From: CAZNUM01 sp964539305
Lineage (GTDB): Bacteria > Fidelibacterota > Marinisomatia > Marinisomatales > TCS55
Assembly (NCBI GenBank): GCA_964539305.1
Contig: CAZIIM010000004.1
Coordinates: 1-64,000, forward strand
Length of the DNA stretch: 64,000 nucleotides
Direction: 5' to 3'
The first letter of the stretch is position 1; each line of letters starts with the position of its first letter. This document shows positions 1 to 7,989 of this stretch, one piece after another. The notes below the pieces were generated by a model, which worked only from the letters and a program-made list of their open reading frames with translations, did not search any database and was not told the origin of the DNA. Position numbers and translations under genes: made by a program.

Positions 1-1
1 T

Positions 2-154
2 GACTGGGTGGAGGAAATAGATACCGAAATCAACGGTTATGAAATGAAATGGTCCTCTCAAAAATTCAGAACACCGGCTGCCTGGAAAAAGGCCTACCCC
101 CAGGCGGGCTTTGAGGTAATTCATCAAGACAATTATTTAGATTGGATTCTGTAA
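2..154 (+). CDS. C-terminal end of an unidentified protein (cut by window edge)
   Basis: An open frame runs from the window edge to a TAA at 152-154 and gives the last 50 residues of a protein, ending in DNYLDWIL. It is rich in Trp and acidic residues and has no recognisable motif. The normal codon usage and the clean stop before the next gene suggest a real gene tail. I cannot assign a family. Confidence 0.5.
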   Translation, partial: DWVEEIDTEINGYEMKWSSQKFRTPAAWKKAYPQAGFEVIHQDNYLDWIL

Positions 155-196
155 ATGAATGCCAACAAAATAATTTCAGCTTAACAAGGCAGAATA

Positions 197-499
197 ATGA
201 AACCAGATAAAGTCGCCATCAACGAATTTGTAAGACGCCAAGTCCCCGGCTCCGGTAAACCCTATGCCCCTTCTTTATCGTTCGAAGAAATCGCCCGTCA
301 TGCCCAGGAACAGATGGAGAAAAGACGGTACAAAACCGGACCACGGAAAGGTATTTGCATTGTGGAGGGGACTCCTGCCTTTGCAAAACATTTTGTATCG
401 CCCTTCGTTAAGATCGATCAGAATACGAAGCTGAAAGCCGAGTGGGGCCGGCGGCGGGAGTCGGAGGAACCGTACATCCGTATCCGTAAGTTAAAATAA
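197..499 (+). CDS. Truncated duplicate of the 187-aa conserved protein at 2524-3087
   Basis: This 100-residue frame matches the N-terminal half of the full-length gene at 2524-3087. Codons 224-487 align without gaps to 2545-2808 with 27 mismatches in 264 bases by hand count. After Arg97 the homology stops abruptly and the frame adds only KLK before a stop, so roughly 90 C-terminal residues are missing. The ATG at 197 is preceded by a short AAGG. Several differences are non-synonymous (for example C for R, G for V), as expected for a decaying copy. I read it as the 5' remnant left when the AT-rich methyltransferase island arrived. It could still be translated, but function is doubtful. Confidence 0.6.
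   Translation: MKPDKVAINEFVRRQVPGSGKPYAPSLSFEEIARHAQEQMEKRRYKTGPRKGICIVEGTPAFAKHFVSPFVKIDQNTKLKAEWGRRRESEEPYIRIRKLK
224..487 (+). repeat. Direct repeat, left copy (264 bp)
   Basis: It aligns without gaps to 2545-2808 at about 90% nucleotide identity by hand count. Both copies lie in frame within paralogous coding sequence. The right end of the repeat is sharp, at the CGT codon 485-487, after which the two loci are unrelated. Confidence 0.85.
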
Positions 500-516
500 T
501 AAATAGTACTATTTAT
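499..516. repeat. 18-bp perfect palindrome at the left edge of the AT-rich island
   Basis: ATAAATAGTACTATTTAT reads identically on both strands. Its first base is the last base of the stop codon of the truncated gene, and it sits where homology to the full-length gene has ended and AT-rich DNA begins. It could be an operator for the methyltransferase gene starting 80 bp downstream, or a recombination scar. No function is shown. Confidence 0.6.
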
Positions 517-596
517 CATATGAAATCGATATAGGAAAACGCTAATTTCACCGGATTCATTTCACATAATTAATTTTATTTAATAGCCTAACCCAA

Positions 597-2222
597 ATGA
601 TACTAAAATCTAAATATTCAAAATTAAGAGGCGAATTATTCCGTCACCTTGATGGAATTGTAACTGCACCAACAGCTTATGTCCTTTATAAAAGAGGAGT
701 TACGGAATACTTATTAAAGAATAAAAATTGTTCACTTAAAGAATTGACAAAACAATTTAATGCCAAAGAAGGTTATTTAAATGTCTCACTAAGGATTTTA
801 TGTTCACAGGGTTGGCTTATTCAAAATATTGATAATCAAAAGGATTTTATCAGCTACTCCACCTCAAAATCTAGTAATGAGGCATTTAAGCATTTCTATT
901 TATATAAAGACGCTACAAACTTACTAAATTCATTAAATGTTGTTCAAATCAATAAGATTACAGCTAAACAATTAATTCAAATTGAAAACTTGTATTTAAA
1001 ACTGAAAAACAATCATTACATCGAAAATTTTATTCAGTGGAAATCAACAACAATTAAAAAACAATTTTTATCCCATATTAAAGGGATTCTCATTGGTCCT
1101 ATCGTTGTCCATCTCGGTATGAATAATGTATTTCATAACTATTTCATGGAATCAAACTTTAATACCGAAGGACTTTACAAAGATCCTGAAATTTTTAAAA
1201 AATTGATCGATATACTTACCCACTTTGGTTGGTTTACAAAAAAAAACCTTACTCTATCTTTCACTGAAAAGGGTTTGTTTTACGCCAAAAGAGCAACAGC
1301 TTACGGTGTAACTGTATCGTATATACCTACATTAATGAAATTAAATGATATAATATTTGGGCAATCTAAATATTCCCCTAATTCACGAAAAAATATTACA
1401 GAAAAACATGTGGATAGAAAAATCAACGTATGGGGTAGTGGGGGAGCACATGCCAATTATTTTAAAGTTGTCGATGATATAATTATTAATCAATTCAATA
1501 AACCAATAGAAAATCAACCAAAAGGCATCCTGGATTTAGGCTGTGGTAACGGATCTTTTCTAATACATTTATTCAATGTAATAGAACAACGAACGGTTAG
1601 AGGTAAGATTCTTGATGAATATCCGCTCACTTTAATCGGTGTCGATTATAATAAAACGGCATTAAAAATATCTAAGAATAATCTTATCAAAGCTGATATC
1701 TGGGCTAATGTCATTTGGGGAGATGTTGGAAAATCAAAAATCCTAGCCAGAAATTTAAAAAACAATTACAATATTGATTTAACAGATTTATTGAATGTAA
1801 GAGCTTTTCTTGATCATAATAGAATGTGGGAAATGCCAAAAAAGTACGATAGATCAAGAATAAGTTACTCAACAGGCGCCTTTTCGTTCAAAGGAGTGAG
1901 GCTTAACAACAATTCAGTGGAAGAATTTCTTATAGAACATTTTAAAAATTGGAGACCTTTTGTAGAGAAATTTGGGTTAATAATTATTGAACTACATACC
2001 CTTGATCCAAAATTAGTGGCTAAAAACTTGGGTAGAACTGCCGCAACGGCTTACGATGCCACTCATGGGTACTCCGACCAATATATCGTAGAATTAGATG
2101 TCTTTAATAAAATTTTAAAGGAGTCTGGGTTTTTACAGGATTTGAACTCTTATAAAGTATTCCCAAACTCAAATTTAGCTACTGTAAGTATAAATTATTT
2201 GAGAACCACTCCTGAGATTTAA
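597..2222 (+). CDS. Two-winged-helix SAM-dependent methyltransferase, horizontally acquired
   Basis: The 541-residue protein has a class I SAM-binding motif I at about 311-319 (ILDLGCGNG) with the acidic end of strand 2 near 350 (GVDY). The N-terminal 240 residues contain two similar segments, about 12-85 and 155-235. Each begins with a hydrophobic helix (LFRHLDGI..AP / FLSHIKGI..GP) and ends with a short winged-helix-like half (CSQGWL / LTHFGWF), so the region looks internally duplicated. A conserved-looking LNVRAFLDHNR segment near 400 resembles, from memory, the methyltransferase modules of polyketide pathways (AprA/GphF-like). That link is tentative and no biosynthetic partner gene is adjacent. 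Base composition is far more AT-rich than its neighbours, and it lies between the two arms of a direct repeat, which together argue for transfer. The substrate is unknown. Confidence 0.7.
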   Translation: MILKSKYSKLRGELFRHLDGIVTAPTAYVLYKRGVTEYLLKNKNCSLKELTKQFNAKEGYLNVSLRILCSQGWLIQNIDNQKDFISYSTSKSSNEAFKHFYLYKDATNLLNSLNVVQINKITAKQLIQIENLYLKLKNNHYIENFIQWKSTTIKKQFLSHIKGILIGPIVVHLGMNNVFHNYFMESNFNTEGLYKDPEIFKKLIDILTHFGWFTKKNLTLSFTEKGLFYAKRATAYGVTVSYIPTLMKLNDIIFGQSKYSPNSRKNITEKHVDRKINVWGSGGAHANYFKVVDDIIINQFNKPIENQPKGILDLGCGNGSFLIHLFNVIEQRTVRGKILDEYPLTLIGVDYNKTALKISKNNLIKADIWANVIWGDVGKSKILARNLKNNYNIDLTDLLNVRAFLDHNRMWEMPKKYDRSRISYSTGAFSFKGVRLNNNSVEEFLIEHFKNWRPFVEKFGLIIIELHTLDPKLVAKNLGRTAATAYDATHGYSDQYIVELDVFNKILKESGFLQDLNSYKVFPNSNLATVSINYLRTTPEI

Positions 2223-2511
2223 GATTTTAGCATCTATTCTATTTATATATAGAGGACATAATTATTCAATATTTAATCAAGCCTACTCAATTATTTATAT
2301 TAATTAAAATGCGCTTGCTAATATTTTATTAAACTTAAGGATATATCACTTAAATAGTAGTCCACTCGCATTTAGAATTGATATCCAAAATAAATAACCG
2401 AATTGGGATTTATTTTTTAATTAATAAAGTAATAGAAATTCAATTTTAATTTAATAAGCGAATGATTCTGTAGTTACAGGTTGTGACTACTCAATAAACA
2501 CAAGTACTAAA
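2223..2511. other. AT-rich intergenic segment, right part of the inserted island
   Basis: I see no open reading frame of note, tRNA or clear terminator here. The base composition matches the methyltransferase gene and returns to normal at about 2510-2545, where the right copy of the direct repeat begins. Confidence 0.5.
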
Positions 2512-2523
2512 TTGGATGACATA

Positions 2524-3087
2524 ATGAATTTTGTTGCTGCAAATGATTTTGTAAGACGCCAGGTCCCGGGATCCGGCAAATCTTATGCCCCTTCTTTATC
2601 GTTTGAAGAAATCGCTCGTCATGCCCAGGTGCAGGTGGAGAAGGGACAGTACAAAACCGGGCAACGGGAGGGTATTCGCATTGTGGAGGGAACTCCTGCG
2701 TTTGCAAAACATTTTGTATCGCCCTTCGTCAAGATCGATCAGAATACAAAGCTGAAAGCAGAGTGGGTCCGGCGGCGGGAGTCGGAGGAACCGTACATTC
2801 GTATCCGTGCCCTGAATGGAACACCGCTCCCCGCCGGTAAAGTGGAATTCATTCTTTACCACCACGATACCCTGGCTGAAACCAATGAACAGTCTTCTGA
2901 CGCAGAATGGGAACTCATCAGCATTCATGCCATACCGGAGGGCATGGATTCCATCCCCATGCAACCGGCGACCATGATGCGAAACCAACTTCAGCTTCCC
3001 GGAGGAACTCGGGCAGAATACAGCTCCGCTCAATGGGCGGAGGCGGTTCGGTTTTGGCAACAATATGCCGCCTTGGAAGGTGCCTGA
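2524..3087 (+). CDS. Conserved protein of unknown function (possibly DUF3228 family)
   Basis: The 187-residue cytoplasmic protein has no signal peptide or membrane segment. I start it at the ATG 2524, because the TTG at 2512 adds only four residues. It opens with FVRRQVPGSGK and has a Lys/Arg-rich basic middle and a Trp-rich C-terminal end. From memory the whole sequence resembles DUF3228, a family without known function; this is not certain. The first half is duplicated at 224-487. It lies about 54 bp upstream of galE on the same strand and may be co-transcribed with it. Confidence 0.6.
   Translation: MNFVAANDFVRRQVPGSGKSYAPSLSFEEIARHAQVQVEKGQYKTGQREGIRIVEGTPAFAKHFVSPFVKIDQNTKLKAEWVRRRESEEPYIRIRALNGTPLPAGKVEFILYHHDTLAETNEQSSDAEWELISIHAIPEGMDSIPMQPATMMRNQLQLPGGTRAEYSSAQWAEAVRFWQQYAALEGA
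2545..2808 (+). repeat. Direct repeat, right copy (264 bp)
   Basis: This is the partner of 224-487, embedded in the intact version of the gene. The full-length context shows that this is the original locus and the left copy the partial duplicate. Confidence 0.85.
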
Positions 3088-3141
3088 TATTCCGTAGATT
3101 AGCCGGTCTTATTTTCATCGTTAAAACAGGGAAAAACACCA

Positions 3142-4107
3142 TTGAATATTCTTGTTACCGGTGGCGCCGGATACATTGGTTCACACGTGGTTCTGGAATT
3201 ATGTGAAGCAGGATATTCCGTTTCCGTGTTGGATGACCTCTCCACAGGACATCAGGAAGCGGTTGACCACCGGGCTCAGTTCTATGTCGGTTCCACTCTG
3301 AATTCCAAAGACCTGGAACAGGTGTTTCAACAATCCTATGGTGCCGTCATTCATCTGGCAGCCTTGAAAGCCGCGGGGGAATCCATGGAAAAACCGGATA
3401 TCTATTCTAAAAACAATATTTGCGGAACAGTCAATCTTTTAAATGCCATGCTGAAGCACCAAGTCAATCGGTTTGTTTTTTCTTCCACTGCCGCCGTTTA
3501 TGGCGAACCCCAATACCTGCCCATTGATGAAAACCATCCTTTGGAGCCGATCAACTACTATGGTTTCACCAAGCTGGAGATTGAACGCATTCTGGCATGG
3601 TACGAGAAATTAAAAGGTCTTAAATATGCCTGTCTCCGTTATTTCAATGCCGCCGGCTATGACCCTCAGGGACGAATAACCAGCCTGGAAGACAATCCCG
3701 CCAACCTGTTACCCATCGTAATGGAGACAGCTGCAGGAGAGCGAAAACAAATGCAGGTCTTTGGGGATGATTACCCAACCAAAGATGGAACCGGCCACCG
3801 GGATTACATCCATGTGAGCGACCTTGCCAAAGCACATGTACTGGCTCTGAATTACCTGAAAGACAACACTTCCCTCACCGTAAACCTGGCCACCGGGGAA
3901 CATCATTCCGTGTTGGAAGTAATCCTCGCCACAGAGAAAATCACCGGGAAGGCCATCCCCTACACTGTGATTGACAGACGTCCGGGGGACCCACCTGAGC
4001 TGTATGCCAGCAGCAATCGTGCCTTTCGACTTTTGGGATGGAAACCGAAATATTCTGAACTGGATACTATCATTAAAACTATGTGGGCTATCTATCGGTC
4101 GAAGTAA
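3142..4107 (+). CDS. galE: UDP-glucose 4-epimerase
   Basis: The enzyme interconverts UDP-glucose and UDP-galactose with tightly bound NAD in the cytoplasm, feeding surface polysaccharide synthesis. The 321-residue protein has the Rossmann motif GGAGYIG at 7-13, the SS(T)AAVYG segment at 114-121 and the catalytic Y140xxxK144 pair, and it keeps the usual NFNAAG-like segment (YFNAAG). Start is TTG at 3142, 10-15 bases after an AGGG-like Shine-Dalgarno; no ATG fits, because the Rossmann strand begins at residue 2. It is slightly shorter than typical GalE (about 330-340). Related sugar epimerases cannot be excluded without comparison. Confidence 0.9.
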   Translation: MNILVTGGAGYIGSHVVLELCEAGYSVSVLDDLSTGHQEAVDHRAQFYVGSTLNSKDLEQVFQQSYGAVIHLAALKAAGESMEKPDIYSKNNICGTVNLLNAMLKHQVNRFVFSSTAAVYGEPQYLPIDENHPLEPINYYGFTKLEIERILAWYEKLKGLKYACLRYFNAAGYDPQGRITSLEDNPANLLPIVMETAAGERKQMQVFGDDYPTKDGTGHRDYIHVSDLAKAHVLALNYLKDNTSLTVNLATGEHHSVLEVILATEKITGKAIPYTVIDRRPGDPPELYASSNRAFRLLGWKPKYSELDTIIKTMWAIYRSK

Positions 4108-4327
4108 CATCTAAAGCAGATAATTTCATCCTATTTATGCATTCTGTTATTTAAATTCTCTAAGAGAATCTTCCCGTAAGACAGTACTGCAGAATCCTCA
4201 TTTCTTTCTTACTCGAATTTCAGGGAAGCCGGAAAAATTCCATTGAGTTAAAGGTAATCACCATCAACTCAGGGGAACCAATGGTTGAGAAACGAATTCA
4301 AGGGTCAACAATCCATTTTGGTTCAAT

Positions 4328-6538
4328 ATGAATCCAAAACAACTGGATAAAATGATGGAGCCTATTTCGAGTCCCAAGTCCATTCAAAACTGGGTGTTGT
4401 GGACAACAGGGCTATTCTTTTCAATTATCATTGGATTTTACGGTTACTACTCCCACGCCAACTTCCAGAAACACATTGTTGACAATTTCAACCGTGAACA
4501 GGCCGCATTGGTGCAAGCCCTGGGGACCGTAATCAAGGAATATGTTACGGAAGCAAGCCAGGACATTCAACAATTGACCCTGGAAATTGAATCCTCTCAA
4601 TCACTCGACTTTGCTGGTGAGGCCATTCACACCACTTATTTAATCCATAAAAATGGCATTTCCGCCATTATTCTGTTTGATCAATCAGGCCGTATTCTTT
4701 CCCAGATACCGGATGGGAAAAGCGATGTCTCTTTCTGGCAGCAGTTAAAAAATCTGGTGGTTCACGCAAATGGTAATGAACGAGTGTACCTTACCAAGCG
4801 ATTTCCTTATCAAGGAGAAAATGCTGTTGGTCTCTTGAGTCCAATCCAGTTCACCAGCGAAAAAACGGTTTACCTGCTTGGAATCCTTGGAATTGAGTCC
4901 TATATCAACACCCACATTTCCGGCTGGTTGGGGCAGGAACCTTCCGTTGTTCTGACAAACAACAAGGGAGATATTTTAACCTTATACAACCCTAGCCATA
5001 CTGGTCCTGCCATAATGTCAAAAGGGAATATTCGATCCCTGAGTGAAACGTGTCTTTCCTGCCACCAGATGAATGATTTTCTGGATATCCAGGAATCCTC
5101 ACGAAGCGAATCCGTGACCCATTCCGTTTTCCAAGACCCTAACGGAGCCCTCCAGAACAGAACCACCACCTCATTTACTGTTTTGAATGAAATCTGGAGT
5201 ATCAGCGTTTTTTCCCCCTACAAAGAGGTCCAGGGTGCTATCCGTAAAAACTACCGCAACCTTTTAATCCTATCAGTCTTGACCCTGATCATTATTGTCG
5301 CCTTTTCCCATCGTGTTTTCACGGTCCAGAAACACCGGGCCATTTTGGAAACGGAAGCAAAAAACTTGAGAATTATTGCTGAATCTTCGGAAGCCTTGCG
5401 GGAAAGTGAAGAAAAATTCAGGAGTGTGATTGAACAGTCTAACGACGGAATTTACGTGATCCAGGGGGATCGTTTTGTGTTTACCAATCCCCGCTTTTCC
5501 GAATTGACGGGCTACACCAGCGATGAAATTCAGGATACCGCCATTACATTTAAAACATTACTGGCGCCGGAGGGTTTGGAGCTGGTCCGGAAACGGGAAG
5601 AACAAACCACCCGGGGTGAAAAACCTCCCAATCGTTTTGTCATAAAAGGAAAGCGGAAAGACGGTCAAAAACGGGATTTTGAAGTGAGTATTACACCTGT
5701 TAAATGGGGTAATGCAGATGCTATCCTGGGTGTGATGAACGATGTCACCGATCGTATTGAAGACCAGCGGATTCTGGAAGAGGCTTTAGCAAAAGCCCGG
5801 GCCGGGGAACGGGTGAAAACACTCTTTCTGGAAAATGTCTCTCACGAAATCCGAACCCCCCTGAATTCAATCCTTGGTTTCAGCGACCTGATTGAGGAGC
5901 GGGTGAAAAAACATATTAAACCGGAAGACCGGATTTTGTTTGAAACCCTCCGAAAAGCGGGTGAACGGCTGCTCCACACGGTTCACGAGATCCTGGAAAT
6001 TTCCCAGATCGAATCGGAGAACATTAAACCGCATTTTCAAAAACACGATCTAGTGAAAATTCTCACTAAAATTACATCGGACTATAAAAACCGGGCTGAA
6101 GTCAAGCACTTGAAACTCCATTTTAAACCGGGAGTGAAGAATGCACATGTCTGGTGCGACGAATACAGCCTGACAATGGCCATTTCAAATCTTGTGGATA
6201 ACGCCATCAAATACACCCACGACGGAACGGTGGAGATAGAACTGATGAAGGATAATGTTTCCTACCGGGTAGAAATCAGGGATACGGGCGTTGGCATGAG
6301 TGAAGAATTCATGGAACGAATGTTCGATATCTTCACCCAGGAAAGCGAAGGTTACACCAAACGGTACCAGGGTCTGGGCTTAGGTCTAGCCATTGCAAAA
6401 CGTTATTTTGACTTGAATCAGGTCTCCATCCACGCCCGGAGTCGGAAGGAGAAAGGGACCACTTTTACACTCACATTTCGAACTTATCAGACTAAAACAA
6501 TCGGCGAAAAGTCAGGAGTTAACTCAATTACGACGTGA
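4328..6538 (+). CDS. Membrane sensor histidine kinase with periplasmic c-haem motif and PAS domain
   Basis: The 736-residue kinase has membrane helices at about 21-42 and 311-330 around a periplasmic sensor of roughly 270 residues. That sensor carries a single c-type haem motif CLSCH at 242-246. A PAS domain follows at about 360-478, then the dimerisation domain with phospho-acceptor His506 (SHEIRTPLN) and an ATPase domain with N-box 621-628, DTGVG at 652-656 and GLGLGL at 682-687. A haem-bearing periplasmic domain suggests redox or small-ligand sensing, as known for Geobacter haem sensors; the signal is not shown. Its stop overlaps the next kinase by 4 bp, and the NtrC-type regulator follows, so all three likely form one signalling operon. 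Confidence 0.9.
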   Translation: MNPKQLDKMMEPISSPKSIQNWVLWTTGLFFSIIIGFYGYYSHANFQKHIVDNFNREQAALVQALGTVIKEYVTEASQDIQQLTLEIESSQSLDFAGEAIHTTYLIHKNGISAIILFDQSGRILSQIPDGKSDVSFWQQLKNLVVHANGNERVYLTKRFPYQGENAVGLLSPIQFTSEKTVYLLGILGIESYINTHISGWLGQEPSVVLTNNKGDILTLYNPSHTGPAIMSKGNIRSLSETCLSCHQMNDFLDIQESSRSESVTHSVFQDPNGALQNRTTTSFTVLNEIWSISVFSPYKEVQGAIRKNYRNLLILSVLTLIIIVAFSHRVFTVQKHRAILETEAKNLRIIAESSEALRESEEKFRSVIEQSNDGIYVIQGDRFVFTNPRFSELTGYTSDEIQDTAITFKTLLAPEGLELVRKREEQTTRGEKPPNRFVIKGKRKDGQKRDFEVSITPVKWGNADAILGVMNDVTDRIEDQRILEEALAKARAGERVKTLFLENVSHEIRTPLNSILGFSDLIEERVKKHIKPEDRILFETLRKAGERLLHTVHEILEISQIESENIKPHFQKHDLVKILTKITSDYKNRAEVKHLKLHFKPGVKNAHVWCDEYSLTMAISNLVDNAIKYTHDGTVEIELMKDNVSYRVEIRDTGVGMSEEFMERMFDIFTQESEGYTKRYQGLGLGLAIAKRYFDLNQVSIHARSRKEKGTTFTLTFRTYQTKTIGEKSGVNSITT

Positions 6539-7989
6539 AATCATTCCTTCACCGACTTGAAGTCAAATTTGTTCTGATTGCCACCATTATTGTTTTAATT
6601 GGGGCGGTAATCATTAATTCCATCGTCTACTCCTATGAATACCATGAACACTATGAAATCGTAACCAACCGGGCAAAACTTAGTACGTCCATTATCGCTG
6701 ATGCCATCCAGGGCATATTACGCCAGCACTTTAAAGGTTTTAACAAGGCTGTGCAAATACAATTAGATGATCTGTTAAACGAAATCACCGGCGAAAAATC
6801 AGAATATAAATGCGCAGCGATAATTTATGACCAAAACCTAAAGCCGGTTTTTACTTATGGTGACACTTTAGTACCACTAATACCCCCACCATCTCTGACT
6901 TTGTTTACGGCAAATAAAGATTCGATTGTTAATCTCGGCAAGATGGTTGATCAGACCGGATTTTTAACCGCTTACCGACCATTAACGCTTGGAAAAGAGC
7001 AGCGGGGATATCTGGCGGTAACCATGAACTATGACCTGGCGGAAGCAGGTTTACGCCAGTTACTGTTTAATTTAATTACAATTACAGTTTTTGTGACTGT
7101 AATTTCAATTTTTATTGCCATTTTGATTGCCCGGAAACTGGCCCAACCGATTAAAAAACTGGCCCGGGAAACAGAACTGGTGGAAGCTCCTCACTATACT
7201 ACCAGCCTGAAAAAAACCAGACAGGATGAAATTGGAATTTTACAGGAGCAGTTTCTGGTAATGCTCAATCGTTTGAGGAAAACAGAAGCAGAAAAAGAAC
7301 AAACCCGCCAAACGCTGATTCAAACCGAAAAAATGGCTTCCATCGGTACCATTGCTTCAGGGGTTGCCCACGAAATCAATAATCCCCTGGCCGGGTTAAA
7401 GCAGAGTATTTCCAGGATTATAAATGACCCAGGAAATGTAAATCAGACTAAAAAATACGGCTCTATGATTTTAGAGGCCTTGCTGCACATTGAAAATGTG
7501 GTTCGGGGATTACTGGACTTCTCTAAAAAACGGGAACTGAATTTTAAAAACATTGATTTAAAGCGGGTATTGGAAGATTCGGTAAATATGCTCCAGTATG
7601 AATTCAAACGGAAGCATATTCGTTTGCAGAAACAATTCAGCAAACAACCGGCCCTTGTTTCAGGAAACATTTATTATTTAAAACAGGTTTTTATCAATCT
7701 GTTGTTAAACGCCATCCAGGCCATCCCCAAGAGTGGCGATGTTATCGTCCGGACCCTGGTTAACGGAAACGATATTATCGTTGAAGTGGAGGATACGGGC
7801 ATCGGTATAGAAGCCAGTAAACTGGATAAAATTTTCAATCCCTTTTTTACCACCAAGGGTGAAGAAGAAGGGACCGGTCTGGGTTTACCCATTTGCTATT
7901 CCATCATCCACGACCATGGTGGTGACATCACTGTCACAAGTCAGGTGGGTGTTGGCACAAAATTTGCCGTTACTTTACCCCATGTCTGA
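6535..7989 (+). CDS. Membrane sensor histidine kinase with HAMP domain
   Basis: The 484-residue kinase has helices at about 11-33 and 180-202, a small periplasmic domain, a HAMP linker (about 203-255), phospho-acceptor His279 in AHEINNPL and an ATPase domain (EDTGIGI, GTGLGLPI). The HEINNPL form is typical of kinases paired with NtrC-family regulators. It begins at GTG 6535, overlapping the previous stop (GTGA), so its translation is probably coupled. It overlaps the regulator gene by 8 bp. Having two complete kinases in front of one regulator suggests that two inputs converge on it. Confidence 0.9.
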   Translation: MKSFLHRLEVKFVLIATIIVLIGAVIINSIVYSYEYHEHYEIVTNRAKLSTSIIADAIQGILRQHFKGFNKAVQIQLDDLLNEITGEKSEYKCAAIIYDQNLKPVFTYGDTLVPLIPPPSLTLFTANKDSIVNLGKMVDQTGFLTAYRPLTLGKEQRGYLAVTMNYDLAEAGLRQLLFNLITITVFVTVISIFIAILIARKLAQPIKKLARETELVEAPHYTTSLKKTRQDEIGILQEQFLVMLNRLRKTEAEKEQTRQTLIQTEKMASIGTIASGVAHEINNPLAGLKQSISRIINDPGNVNQTKKYGSMILEALLHIENVVRGLLDFSKKRELNFKNIDLKRVLEDSVNMLQYEFKRKHIRLQKQFSKQPALVSGNIYYLKQVFINLLLNAIQAIPKSGDVIVRTLVNGNDIIVEVEDTGIGIEASKLDKIFNPFFTTKGEEEGTGLGLPICYSIIHDHGGDITVTSQVGVGTKFAVTLPHV

